Shown: positions 7,814-15,251 of the stretch, piece by piece
Numbering within the stretch: position 1 is the first letter of the stretch
Layout of the letters: every line of letters begins with the position of its first letter
Source of the DNA: DASUWK01 sp036378435
GTDB lineage: Bacteria; Chloroflexota; Dormibacteria; Dormibacterales; Dormibacteraceae
Assembly: GCA_036378435.1 (NCBI GenBank)
Contig: DASUWK010000053.1
Coordinates: forward strand, 1 to 19,887
Direction of reading: 5' to 3'
DNA: 19,887 bases
The notes under the pieces: model-generated
What the model saw: only the letters and a program-made list of their open reading frames with translations
The model's database searches: none
Told to the model about the DNA's origin: nothing
Program-made: the position numbers and the translations under genes

Positions 7814-8695
7814 TCACCCTGCCGCTTTCAGTGGTTTGGCCTCGTTCGCGATGTCGGTGATGGCGTCGACGACGACGCTCCAAGCGTGGTTCGGGAGGTT
7901 GTGGCCCATCCGTTCGATGATCAGCAGGCGAGCGTTCGGGATGGCCCTGGCGGTCCGCCGCCCGTTCTCCACCGGCACCAGCGGATCGTCGGCGCCGTGG
8001 ATGACGAGGACGGGGACCGCGAGCGAGCGCAGCCGCGACCTGCGCGAAGGCGCCCGCATGATGGCGGCCAGCTGGCGCACCGCGCCCGCGGGATGCAGCG
8101 AGCGATCGACCATCGCCTCGGCCATCTTCAGCTCCAGGGCTTCGTCGATCGGGTTGCCGCCCGCCAGGAAGCGCCTGACCTCGAGCTGGCGGCGAATGCC
8201 GGCTTGCCGGTCCCGCGGGCGCGGCTTGAGCAGGACGCCGATTCCGGCCAGCGGTGGACGCACCTGGTCGCGCCCGCCGACACCCGACATGATCGAGGTC
8301 AGGCTGAGGACGCGGCTGGGATGGTTGATCGCCACCAGCTGCGCGATCATGCCGCCCATCGAGGCGCCGACCACGTGGGCGCGGTCGATGCCGAGCTGGT
8401 CGAGCAGCCCGACCGCATCCGCGGCCATGTCGTCCAGCGAGTACGGCGCGCCCTGCAGGCGCAGGACCAGTCGCGCGATCGATGGGTTGCCGAGGTCGTC
8501 CAGGTGGGTGGAGAGGCCGATGTCCCGATTGTCGAACCGGATGACGTAGAAGCCCCGCTCGGCGAGCATCTCGCAGAGGCGGACCGGCCAGGCGGTCATC
8601 TGCGTGGCCAGCCCCATGATCAGCAGGACGGGCTCGCCCGCCGGATCTCCGAAGGTGTCGTACTCCAGCTCGAGGTGGCCGACCGCCGCCTTCAC
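7814..8695 (-). CDS. Alpha/beta-fold hydrolase
   Basis: 293-aa cytosolic alpha/beta hydrolase, resembling the esterase / aclacinomycin-methylesterase-like group. The catalytic triad is visible: nucleophile S112 in GASMGG, acid D236 or D237 in HGADDPLVP, and H265 in ERMGHNLP. The oxyanion-side strand LLIMGLATQM (24-33) and FDNRDIGLST (54-63) are typical. Substrate unknown. The GTG start overlaps the glyS stop by 4 bp (GTGA), and the gene ends 22 bp before ppdK, so it is inserted between two housekeeping genes and translated with them. Confidence 0.93.
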   Translation of the reverse strand: MKAAVGHLELEYDTFGDPAGEPVLLIMGLATQMTAWPVRLCEMLAERGFYVIRFDNRDIGLSTHLDDLGNPSIARLVLRLQGAPYSLDDMAADAVGLLDQLGIDRAHVVGASMGGMIAQLVAINHPSRVLSLTSIMSGVGGRDQVRPPLAGIGVLLKPRPRDRQAGIRRQLEVRRFLAGGNPIDEALELKMAEAMVDRSLHPAGAVRQLAAIMRAPSRRSRLRSLAVPVLVIHGADDPLVPVENGRRTARAIPNARLLIIERMGHNLPNHAWSVVVDAITDIANEAKPLKAAG

Positions 8696-9990
8696 GCCGA
8701 GAAGCGCTCCTGCAGCCTTTCAGCGAGCTCGGCCACGGGCACGCGCTCCTGCTCCATCGAGTCGCGCTCGCGGATCGTGACGGCCTTGTCCTCGAGGGTG
8801 TCGAAGTCGATGGTGACGCAGTAGGGCGTGCCGATTTCGTCCTGCCGCCGGTAGCGGCGGCCGATGTGCCCGCCGGTCTGGTCGTACTCAACGCGAAAAT
8901 GCGGCCGCAGCTGCGCCTGCACGTCGCGCGCGACGCTGATCAGCTCGTCCTTCTTGGACAGGGGCACTACGGCCACCTGCACCGGCGCCACGTCCTTGTG
9001 GAACCGCAGCACCACGCGCGTCTCTCCCTTCACCTCGTCCTCGTCATATGCGTCCAGCAGGAGCGTGATCATGATCCGGTCGACACCGACGGCCGGCTCG
9101 ATGACCCAGGGAAGATAGCGCTCGTTGGTCTCCGGGTCCAGATAGGAAAGGTCCTCGCCCGAAAACTCCTGGTGGCGGCGCAGGTCGTAGTCCGTGCGGT
9201 TGGCGACGCCTTCCAGCTCGCCCCAACCGAAGGGGAACCTGTACTCGATGTCGGTCGTCGCCTTGGAGTAATGGGACAGCGCTTCCTTGGGATGGTCGTA
9301 GAAGCGGAGGTTGTCGGCGCGCACGCCGAGCACGTCCGTGTACCAGCGCATCCTCGCCTGGCGCCAGTGGTCGTGCCACGCCTCGTCTTCGTTGGGCTTG
9401 ACGAAGAACTCGACTTCCATCAGGTCGAACTCGCGGAGCCGGAAGATGAAGTTGCCCGGTGAGATCTCGTTGCGGAAAGCCTTGCCGTTCTGGGCGATGC
9501 CGAACGGCACGCGAACCCGCATCGAATTGATCACGTTCTTGAAGTCGACGAACATGCCCTGCGCTGTCTCCGGGCGGAGGTAGACCTGCGCCGCGGAATC
9601 CTCGACCGGTCCGACGTGCGTCTTGAACATGAGGTTGAACTGGCGGGGCTCGGTGAACGGGCCTTTGCCACAGTTGGGGCAGGCGGCTTTCGTGTCGATG
9701 TGATCGGCGCGAAACCGCTCGTGGCAGTTGGTGCACTCGACCAGCGGGTCTGTGAAGGTCTGCACGTGGCCGGAAGCCTCCCAGACCTTGGGATGCATGA
9801 TGATCGTCGACTCGAGACCCACGACGTCGTCGCGCAACTCGACGACGTGACGCCACCAAAGGTTGCGGATGTTGCGCCGCAGCGCGACGCCGTAGGGACC
9901 GTAGTCGTACAGCGCGTTGATGCCGCCGTAGATCTCGCTTGAGGGATAGACGAAACCGCGGCGCTTGCAGAGCGCCACGACCTTTTCCAT
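8692..9990 (-). CDS. glyS: Glycyl-tRNA synthetase, single-chain (alpha-2, class II) type
   Basis: Charges tRNA-Gly with glycine. The product resembles the dimeric enzyme of Thermus and Actinomycetota, not the alpha2-beta2 GlyQS form. Visible: KRRGFVYPSSEIYGG at the N-terminus, a zinc-ribbon-like insert with C86/C89 and C104/C107, YLRPETAQGMF, motif 2 (GKAFRNEISPGNFIFRLREFD), motif 3 (GVDRIMITLLLDAY) and a C-terminal anticodon-binding domain (VAVVPLSKKDEL...GTPYCVTIDFDT). The ATG at 9990 gives 432 aa starting MEKVVALCKRRGF, as in homologues, and lies 7 bp after the methyltransferase stop. A GTG at 10029 would add 13 residues and a 32-bp overlap but has no ribosome site. The stop overlaps the hydrolase start. 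Confidence 0.97.
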   Translation of the reverse strand: MEKVVALCKRRGFVYPSSEIYGGINALYDYGPYGVALRRNIRNLWWRHVVELRDDVVGLESTIIMHPKVWEASGHVQTFTDPLVECTNCHERFRADHIDTKAACPNCGKGPFTEPRQFNLMFKTHVGPVEDSAAQVYLRPETAQGMFVDFKNVINSMRVRVPFGIAQNGKAFRNEISPGNFIFRLREFDLMEVEFFVKPNEDEAWHDHWRQARMRWYTDVLGVRADNLRFYDHPKEALSHYSKATTDIEYRFPFGWGELEGVANRTDYDLRRHQEFSGEDLSYLDPETNERYLPWVIEPAVGVDRIMITLLLDAYDEDEVKGETRVVLRFHKDVAPVQVAVVPLSKKDELISVARDVQAQLRPHFRVEYDQTGGHIGRRYRRQDEIGTPYCVTIDFDTLEDKAVTIRERDSMEQERVPVAELAERLQERFSA

Positions 9991-9997
9991 CAGCTGC

Positions 9998-10681
9998 TCA
10001 GTTCTTGTATCCGTAGACAATGGCTCCACGCTTGGTCAGGGTTAGGGGATAGGTCAGGGACGCGGGGTCGCCGGTCAGGCGGTAACCCCAGCCTCGCAGA
10101 TATTGTCGCAAGGCCTCCTCGTGCGGCAGCTCGTAGGCGCGAGCTTCCCAGGCTACGACCTCGGTCCGGTCGAAGACCGCGCCGATCTGCCCAGGCGCCG
10201 ACTCCGCGTCGAAGGTCGCATCGGCTGCGTGCTCCGCGACCGAATCCAGCTCCGGCGCGTCGAAGCGGCTGGGCGCCGCGGCGGCGAAGACGCCGCCGGC
10301 CCGCAGCACCCGGTGCGCTTCCCGAATGGCGTCGAGCGGCTCGTCGAGGTGATAGAGCATGTACATCGCCGCCGCGCCGTCGAAGCTGCCGGCCGCGAAG
10401 GGCAGCTGCGCGGCGTCGGCGAGCACCGCCGGGCGCGGCGCCAGCTGCAGCATCGTCCGGGACAGGTCGCAGCCGAACCAGCGGACGGTCGCAGGCATGC
10501 CTTGAGCGAGCAGGCCGGTGCCGCAGCCGATGTCCAGCACGGAGCGGCAGCCCTCCGCGGCCAGGCGCTCGGCCACCCGGCCGTGCAGGTCGCCGCCCTT
10601 GCGGTAGGCGGCGCCGACGCGCTGGGTCGTCCGCCAGCGCTCAGGGTCGGTGTCGTAGTCGCGCTTGAGAGCCTTCGTCAT
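9998..10681 (-). CDS. Class I SAM-dependent methyltransferase
   Basis: 227-aa soluble methyltransferase with the Rossmann-like SAM-binding fold. Motif I is VLDIGCGTG at 48-56, followed by an acidic strand end (FGCDLS), an adenine-side DAAQLPF segment, and the post-motif AMYMLYHL...EAHRVLRAGG typical of the Methyltransf_11/UbiE-like group. The substrate is unknown; small molecules are more usual for this subgroup than rRNA. The ATG start overlaps the recO stop by 4 bp (ATGA). A strong GGAGG ribosome site sits inside the palindromic tail of recO, so this repeat-like sequence drives its translation. Confidence 0.92.
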   Translation of the reverse strand: MTKALKRDYDTDPERWRTTQRVGAAYRKGGDLHGRVAERLAAEGCRSVLDIGCGTGLLAQGMPATVRWFGCDLSRTMLQLAPRPAVLADAAQLPFAAGSFDGAAAMYMLYHLDEPLDAIREAHRVLRAGGVFAAAAPSRFDAPELDSVAEHAADATFDAESAPGQIGAVFDRTEVVAWEARAYELPHEEALRQYLRGWGYRLTGDPASLTYPLTLTKRGAIVYGYKN

Positions 10682-11463
10682 TCCCCTCCGGCCCTCCGGG
10701 CCACCTCTCCGCTGAGCGGGGAGGAGCTAGCCCTCATCTGCCGCAGTAGCCGCAGCGAGTTGAGGCGCCGGTCGAGGTGGTGCTCGAGATGCGCTTCGAG
10801 CACCTCTTCGACCTCGGTGAGCAGCTCGGGATCGAGCTTCAGCCGCGCGTAGAGGGCGGTGTCCCGCGCCTGCATGACGCGCAGGACCTTGATGGCCGCG
10901 ACGGACAGCCGCGACCACGACGGGTCCGCGCACTGGTCGCACAGCAGGCCGCCCGCCGCCGCCGAGAAGACCGCCGGCGCGGGAGGCAGCTCGCGTTCGC
11001 AGGACGCGCAGGCATGCAGCTGCGGCGCGAATCCGAGCAGGTCGAGCGCCGCCATCAGGAACCAGGCGGTGGCGCGGCGCGGATCGGCCTCCAGCGCAAG
11101 GTCGCGCAGCGCGACCGCGGTCAGCTCGTAGACGCCCTCCAGCGGGTGTCGGTCCTCGGTCACCCGCTCGGCCAGCTCGGCGACGAGCCCCGCGTGGGCC
11201 GTGCGCTCGGGGTCGGCCGCGACCCGCGGCCCCGGCATCCGCTCCGCCTGGGCGATGACGTCGAGGCTCCGACCGGCCGCCAGGAGCACGTCGATCCTCG
11301 CGAAGAGGTCGAGGGCCGGCGCCAGCCGCGAGGTGCCCTTGCGGACACCTTTGGCGATCGCACCGACCTTGCCGTGGCCGCGCGTCAGCAGCGTGTAGAT
11401 GCGGTCGGCCTCGCCGTAGTCGAGCTTCTTGAGGACGATCGCCTCATCTCGGTAGGTCGGCAA
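10678..11463 (-). CDS. recO: DNA repair protein RecO
   Basis: Recombination mediator of the RecFOR pathway, which loads RecA onto SSB-coated single-stranded DNA. At 261 aa it has the N-terminal OB fold (MPTYRDEAIVLKK, YGEADRIYTLLT, GKVGAIAKGVRK) and a helical C-terminal domain with the zinc site C152/C155 and C175/C178 (CASC...CDQC). The RecO core ends near residue 243 (NSLRLLRQM); the last 18 residues are encoded by palindromic, repeat-like DNA and look like an acquired tail. The start is TTG; an in-frame TGA two codons upstream rules out a longer protein. It is the first gene after the 117-bp gap that holds two near-identical palindromes. Confidence 0.95.
   Translation of the reverse strand: MPTYRDEAIVLKKLDYGEADRIYTLLTRGHGKVGAIAKGVRKGTSRLAPALDLFARIDVLLAAGRSLDVIAQAERMPGPRVAADPERTAHAGLVAELAERVTEDRHPLEGVYELTAVALRDLALEADPRRATAWFLMAALDLLGFAPQLHACASCERELPPAPAVFSAAAGGLLCDQCADPSWSRLSVAAIKVLRVMQARDTALYARLKLDPELLTEVEEVLEAHLEHHLDRRLNSLRLLRQMRASSSPLSGEVARRAGGE
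10683..10724. repeat. REP-like double hairpin forming the end of recO
   Basis: Two adjacent inverted repeats: GGCCC-TCC-GGGCC at 10690-10702 and CCTCTCCGCT / AGCGGGGAGG at 10704-10724 (one mismatch, 1-nt centre). On the minus strand the segment encodes PLSGEVARRAGGE, a string familiar from translated copies of dispersed palindromic repeats in many GC-rich genomes. It also supplies the GGAGG ribosome sites (3 and 11 nt before the ATG) of the methyltransferase. Dispersal cannot be shown from one window. Confidence 0.6.
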
Positions 11464-11492
11464 GGCTCAACAAGTTTGGCGCTCGACCGCCA

Positions 11493-11513
11493 CGTTCGCC
11501 GGCGAACGCATGT
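11493..11513. repeat. Palindromic repeat, copy 1
   Basis: Contains a 16-bp perfect palindrome, CGTTCGCCGGCGAACG (11493-11508). The 21-bp unit matches copy 2 (11536-11556) at 19 of 21 positions. It could be an operator half or a mobile palindromic element. It is 30-50 bp before the recO start on the minus strand. Confidence 0.7.
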
Positions 11514-11534
11514 CTCAACGGAGCGCCTTACCTT

Positions 11535-11556
11535 GCGTTCGCCGGCGAGCGCAGGT
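11535..11556. repeat. Palindromic repeat, copy 2
   Basis: GCGTTCGCCGGCGAGCGC at 11535-11552 is a near-palindrome (one mismatch, pairing as G-U in a plus-strand RNA). The unit is offset 43 bp from copy 1, in the same orientation, and ends 24 bp after the CNNM stop on that gene's strand. Confidence 0.7.
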
Positions 11557-11580
11557 GTTAGCGCGTGGGACTGGGCGTCA

Positions 11581-12915
11581 CTACTCGGCAGGAGGTGTCT
11601 TCGAGTCCCGATCGGGCGGGTTCATCCCGAACTCGACCAGCACGGGGTCGGGCCAGGGCTCCTCGGCGGAGACCCTCACGCGCAGGATGCGCTGGCCGTT
11701 CACCTGCTCCACCGACCACGTCGCCCGACCGCCCTCGAAGCTGGCGCCGACCTGCGGGATCGAGCCGAGCGCCGAGTACACGTAGCCGCCGACCGAGTCG
11801 TACTCCTCCGACTCCTCGATGCCCAAGTTGAGCTTCTCGTTGAGCTCCTCCATCGGGAAGCGGGCGTCGACCAGGGCTTCGCGCTCGCTGATCAGGGTCA
11901 GCGGCTCTTCCTCGGCGACGTCGTACTCATCGCGGATCTCGCCGACGATCTCCTCGAGCAGGTCCTCGTGGGTGACGATGCCGGCCGTCCCGCCGTACTC
12001 GTCGACGACCGCCACCATGTGCGTGTTGGCCTCCTGCATCTCGTGCAGGAGCTCGTCCACCTTCTTGGACTCCGGCACGAACTGGATCGGCCGCAGCAGC
12101 TGCTCGATCGTCACGTCGCGCTCACCGCGGGCCGAGCGCAGCAGCACGTCCTTCGCGAGGACCATGCCGACGATGTGGTCGAGGTCGCCCTCGTAGACGG
12201 GGATCCGCGAGTGCCCATGGGTGCGGATGAGCTCGACGACGTCCTCGATCTTCGCGTTGCGCTCCACGGCGGTGATGTCGGTTCGCGGCACCATCACCTC
12301 GCGGACCAGCTTGTCGCCGATCTCGATGATCCCCGCGATCATCTCGCGCTCCTCCTCCTCGATCACGCCCTGCTCTTCGGAGAACTGGACGATGTGGATG
12401 AGCTCTTCCTCTGTGAGATACGGCCCTCGGGCCGCCCGGCCGCCCGTGATCCCGCGCGAGACCAGGGTGATGAACCACAGCACCGGGCGCAGCGCGGTGG
12501 CCACGGCGTCGACGGCGCCGGCGGTCGCGAGCGCGACCCGCTCCGCGTTGCGGATGGCCAGCGTCTTGGGCGTCACCTCGGCGAACACCAGCAGGAGCAG
12601 CGTCAGCAGGAGGTCGGCAAGGAAAGTGCCGAGCACCCCCCAGCTCTTGGGCAGGTAGCGGATGCCGAGCAAGGTCGTGGCGGCCGACGCGAGGATCAGC
12701 GCCAGCGTGTTGATGACGAGGACGGTCGAAAGCATCCGGTTGGGGTCCTCGTGGAGGCGCTGCAGCGTGACCGCGCGCCGGTTGCCGTCCTCGGCGAGGT
12801 GCCGGATGCGCAGGCGCCCGACGGAGGTCAGCGCCGTCTCGGTGCCGGATGCGGCGGCGGCGAGGAGCGCGCACAGGACCAGCACGACGACCTCGCCGAA
12901 GGTATCGCCAGACAC
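11581..12915 (-). CDS. CNNM/CorC-type membrane protein (hemolysin C family) with CBS pair
   Basis: 444-aa inner-membrane protein; family members are linked to Mg2+ (or Co2+) transport and homeostasis. The N-terminal CNNM/DUF21 domain has about four hydrophobic segments (6-26, 62-84, 93-113, 132-153) and the conserved FAEVTPKTLA at 111-120. A cytosolic tandem CBS pair follows (about 203-330; VMVPRTDI, HSRIPVYEGDLDHIVGMV and VVDEYGGTAGIVTHEDLLEEI), then the C-terminal CorC/HlyC domain (about 340-430; DSVGGYVYSALG). The start is GTG, 9 bp after the prs stop, so it is probably co-transcribed with glmU-prs. A CorC-type gene beside recO is common in Actinomycetota, where era usually lies between. 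Confidence 0.95.
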   Translation of the reverse strand: MSGDTFGEVVVLVLCALLAAAASGTETALTSVGRLRIRHLAEDGNRRAVTLQRLHEDPNRMLSTVLVINTLALILASAATTLLGIRYLPKSWGVLGTFLADLLLTLLLLVFAEVTPKTLAIRNAERVALATAGAVDAVATALRPVLWFITLVSRGITGGRAARGPYLTEEELIHIVQFSEEQGVIEEEEREMIAGIIEIGDKLVREVMVPRTDITAVERNAKIEDVVELIRTHGHSRIPVYEGDLDHIVGMVLAKDVLLRSARGERDVTIEQLLRPIQFVPESKKVDELLHEMQEANTHMVAVVDEYGGTAGIVTHEDLLEEIVGEIRDEYDVAEEEPLTLISEREALVDARFPMEELNEKLNLGIEESEEYDSVGGYVYSALGSIPQVGASFEGGRATWSVEQVNGQRILRVRVSAEEPWPDPVLVEFGMNPPDRDSKTPPAE

Positions 12916-12924
12916 CTCAGGCGG

Positions 12925-13914
12925 CTATCGGAACAGTTCGCTCACGCTCCTGTTCTCGTGCACGCGCACGATCGCCTCGGCGAGCAGCGGGGCGACGGAC
13001 AGGATGGTGAGCGGAGGTCCCTGGTTGTCCGCCGGGACCGGGATGGAGTTGGTGACGACAACCTCGTCGATGGGGGCGTCGCGCAGCCGGTTGACGGCGC
13101 CGTTGGTCAACACGGCGTGGGTGGCGGCGACGGTGACCGTGCGCGCGCCCAGCTGGCGCAGCACCCGCGACAGGGTGCTGACCGTGCCGCCGGTCGTGAT
13201 CATGTCCTCGACCACGATGCAGTCCCGATCCGTGACGTCGCCTGACACGGCGAGGGTCTCGGTCTCATCGTCGTGCACGCGGTGCTTGTAGCCGAACGCC
13301 AGCGGCGCGCTGAGCAGGCTCGCGATCGCCTCGGCCCGCTTGCCGCCGCCCGCGTCCGGCGCGACGACTGTGACTCGGGGCAGGTCTCTGTGCTGGAGGT
13401 GCTCAGCCAGGATCCGGTTGGCGGTCAGGTGGTCGGTCGGCACATCGAAGAAGCCCTCGATGGCTTCCGCGTGGAGGTCGAGCAGCAGCAGGCGGTCGGC
13501 GCCGGCCATCGTGATGAAGTTCGCGATCAGCTTGGCGCTGATCGGCTCGCGCGGCTGCGACTTGCGCTCCTTCCGCGCGTAGCCGTAGTACGGGATTACC
13601 GCGGTCACGCGACCCGCCGAAGCGCGCCGCAGGGCGTCGAGCAGGATGAATAGCTCCATCAGGCTCTCGTTGACCGGCCGGCACGTCGGCTGCACCACGA
13701 ACACGTCGTGGCCGCGCATCGAGTCCTGGATCTTGACGTCGATCTCGCCGTCCGGGAACCGGCGCAAGCGCGAGTCGGTCACCTCGACGCCGATCTCACG
13801 GGCGATGAGCTCCGCCAGCTCCGGGTTGGCGCTGCCGCAAAGGAGCTTGAGCTCGCCCCAGGGCGACGCCTCTTCGCTCTGGAACTCGACCGCCGAGCCT
13901 GGCCTCACGATCAC
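12925..13914 (-). CDS. prs: Ribose-phosphate pyrophosphokinase (PRPP synthase)
   Basis: Makes PRPP from ribose 5-phosphate and ATP for purine, pyrimidine, His, Trp and NAD synthesis. The 329-aa protein has RRFPDGEIDVKI (51-62), FVVQPTCRPVNESLMEL, the catalytic flexible loop YGYARKERKSQPREP (110-123), DLHAEAIEGFFDVPTDHL (146-163) and the PRPP-binding loop at 236-244. That loop reads EDMITTGGT where most bacterial enzymes have DDMIDTGGT or DDMIDTAGT, a notable change at two acidic positions. About 20 residues precede the usual N-terminus (ELKLLCGSANPELA). The GTG start overlaps the glmU stop by 4 bp (GTGA). The glmU-prs pair is widely conserved. Confidence 0.96.
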   Translation of the reverse strand: MIVRPGSAVEFQSEEASPWGELKLLCGSANPELAELIAREIGVEVTDSRLRRFPDGEIDVKIQDSMRGHDVFVVQPTCRPVNESLMELFILLDALRRASAGRVTAVIPYYGYARKERKSQPREPISAKLIANFITMAGADRLLLLDLHAEAIEGFFDVPTDHLTANRILAEHLQHRDLPRVTVVAPDAGGGKRAEAIASLLSAPLAFGYKHRVHDDETETLAVSGDVTDRDCIVVEDMITTGGTVSTLSRVLRQLGARTVTVAATHAVLTNGAVNRLRDAPIDEVVVTNSIPVPADNQGPPLTILSVAPLLAEAIVRVHENRSVSELFR

Positions 13915-15251
13915 TTGGAGCTCCCTCCTTCCGACTGACTGCGTTTGATCACACGGGCGGGCACGCCGACCGCGGTCGCCCCGGGAGGCACGTCCTTGGT
14001 CACCACCGACCCGGCGCCTGTGCGGCTGCCACGGCCCAACCGGACCGGGGCCCTGAGCATCGTGTCAACGCCGACGAAGACGTCGTCCTCGATCACGGTC
14101 GGGTTTTTCTTCTCGCCATCGTAGTTGGCGGTGATCGTTCCGGCGGCGATGTTCACGCGCGCTCCGATCACCGCGTCGCCGAGATAGGCGAAGTGCGGCA
14201 CCGCCGATTCCGGCCCGACGCGAGTGCGGACCAGCTCGGCGAAGCTGCCGACGTGTACGCGCTCGCCGACCTCCGTTCCCGGTCTCAGCTTGCTGAACGG
14301 GCCGCAGTCGGAGCCGGCGCCGACGGTGCAGCCTCGCAGCCAGGAGTGCTGAACGGCGCAGTTGTCGCCGATCGCGCTGTCGGCGACGTCGACATGTGGC
14401 CCGATGCGGCAGCCGGCGCCGATGCTGGTAGCGCCGCGAAGGATGGTGAAGGGCTCGATCACCGAGTCCTGGCCGATCTCGACGCCCGCCTCGACGAAGC
14501 AGGTGTCCGGCGCCACGAAGGTGACGCCGGCGTCCATCAAGCGGCCCTGCAGCGCGCGCTGCATCCAGCGCTCGGCGTCCGCCAGCTCCCGCCGGGTGTT
14601 GACCCCGATCGTCTCGCCGTGGTGCGCCTCCTTCTTGATGACGCGCACGGGGCGCAGCCAGCGGAAGATCTCGGTCAGGTAGAACTCGCGGGCGACGTTG
14701 TCGTCGCTCAGCCGGGGCAGGGCCTCGACGAGCCGGTCGCCGTCGAAGCAGTAGACGCCCATGTTCGTCTCGTGGATCGACTGCTGGTCCGGTGTGAGGT
14801 CCTTGGCCTCGACGATCGTGTCGAGCGTGCCGTCGGCGTTTCGGATGATGCGGCCGTAGCTGGGCGGGCCGTGGTCGATCGCGATCAGCGCGGCCGCCGC
14901 CCCCTCCTGAGCCGCGATGACTTCGCGAACCCACTCCGCCGAGATCAATGGCATGTCGCCGTAGAGCGTGATCACGCGCTTCCCGCCCAGGCGCTCCGCC
15001 GGCACCTGCTGGAGGGCGTGGCCGGTGCCTCTCTGCTCCCGCTGCCAGACGACCTCGCAGCGGCCCTCGACGTGCGCCGCGACCTCGGCCTGGTGCGGGT
15101 TCAGCACGACGACCGGCTGCTCGACGCCCAGCTCGCGGCACAGCGCGAGCGAGTAATCGATCAGAGGACGGCCGGCGACAGGATGGAGGACCTTGGCCAG
15201 GCTCGACCGCATGCGCGTGCCGAGACCGGCGGCTAGGATGACGGCCTCCAA
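13911..15251 (-). CDS. glmU: Bifunctional GlmU: GlcN-1-P acetyltransferase / GlcNAc-1-P uridyltransferase
   Basis: Makes UDP-GlcNAc for peptidoglycan in two steps. The N-terminal uridyltransferase has LAAGLGTRM (6-14) with the catalytic K20 in SSLAKVLH (family usually LPKVLH), QREQRGTGHAL, LYGDMPLI and NMGVYCF. The C-terminal acetyltransferase is a left-handed beta-helix of hexapeptide repeats (VIEPFTILRGATSIGAGCRIGPH onward, broken here) with catalytic H353 in PHFAYLGDA and IAAGTITANYDGEKK. 446 aa is normal. The TTG start is the only one that leaves the M-x-A-V-I-L-A-A-G start of the family intact, and it shares one base with the ATG of the divergent lipoprotein gene, so the glmU promoter must lie inside that gene. 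Confidence 0.97.
   Translation of the reverse strand: MEAVILAAGLGTRMRSSLAKVLHPVAGRPLIDYSLALCRELGVEQPVVVLNPHQAEVAAHVEGRCEVVWQREQRGTGHALQQVPAERLGGKRVITLYGDMPLISAEWVREVIAAQEGAAAALIAIDHGPPSYGRIIRNADGTLDTIVEAKDLTPDQQSIHETNMGVYCFDGDRLVEALPRLSDDNVAREFYLTEIFRWLRPVRVIKKEAHHGETIGVNTRRELADAERWMQRALQGRLMDAGVTFVAPDTCFVEAGVEIGQDSVIEPFTILRGATSIGAGCRIGPHVDVADSAIGDNCAVQHSWLRGCTVGAGSDCGPFSKLRPGTEVGERVHVGSFAELVRTRVGPESAVPHFAYLGDAVIGARVNIAAGTITANYDGEKKNPTVIEDDVFVGVDTMLRAPVRLGRGSRTGAGSVVTKDVPPGATAVGVPARVIKRSQSEGGSSK

Larger units (their letters stand above)
11464..11580. promoter_or_regulatory. Gap between recO and the CNNM gene with paired palindromes
   Basis: This is the largest gap inside the leftward run and probably holds the recO promoter or a transcription end for the CNNM gene. 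No T-tract follows either palindrome, so intrinsic termination is not obvious. No convincing -35/-10 pair could be called. In related bacteria era often lies between these two genes; here only this gap remains. Confidence 0.45.

Noticed and set aside
10777..13245. Plus-strand open frame of 822 codons opposite recO, the CNNM gene and prs
   Set aside because: Its product is a low-complexity D/R/V/H/L string with no family signature, and the minus-strand genes in the same bases carry clear motifs.
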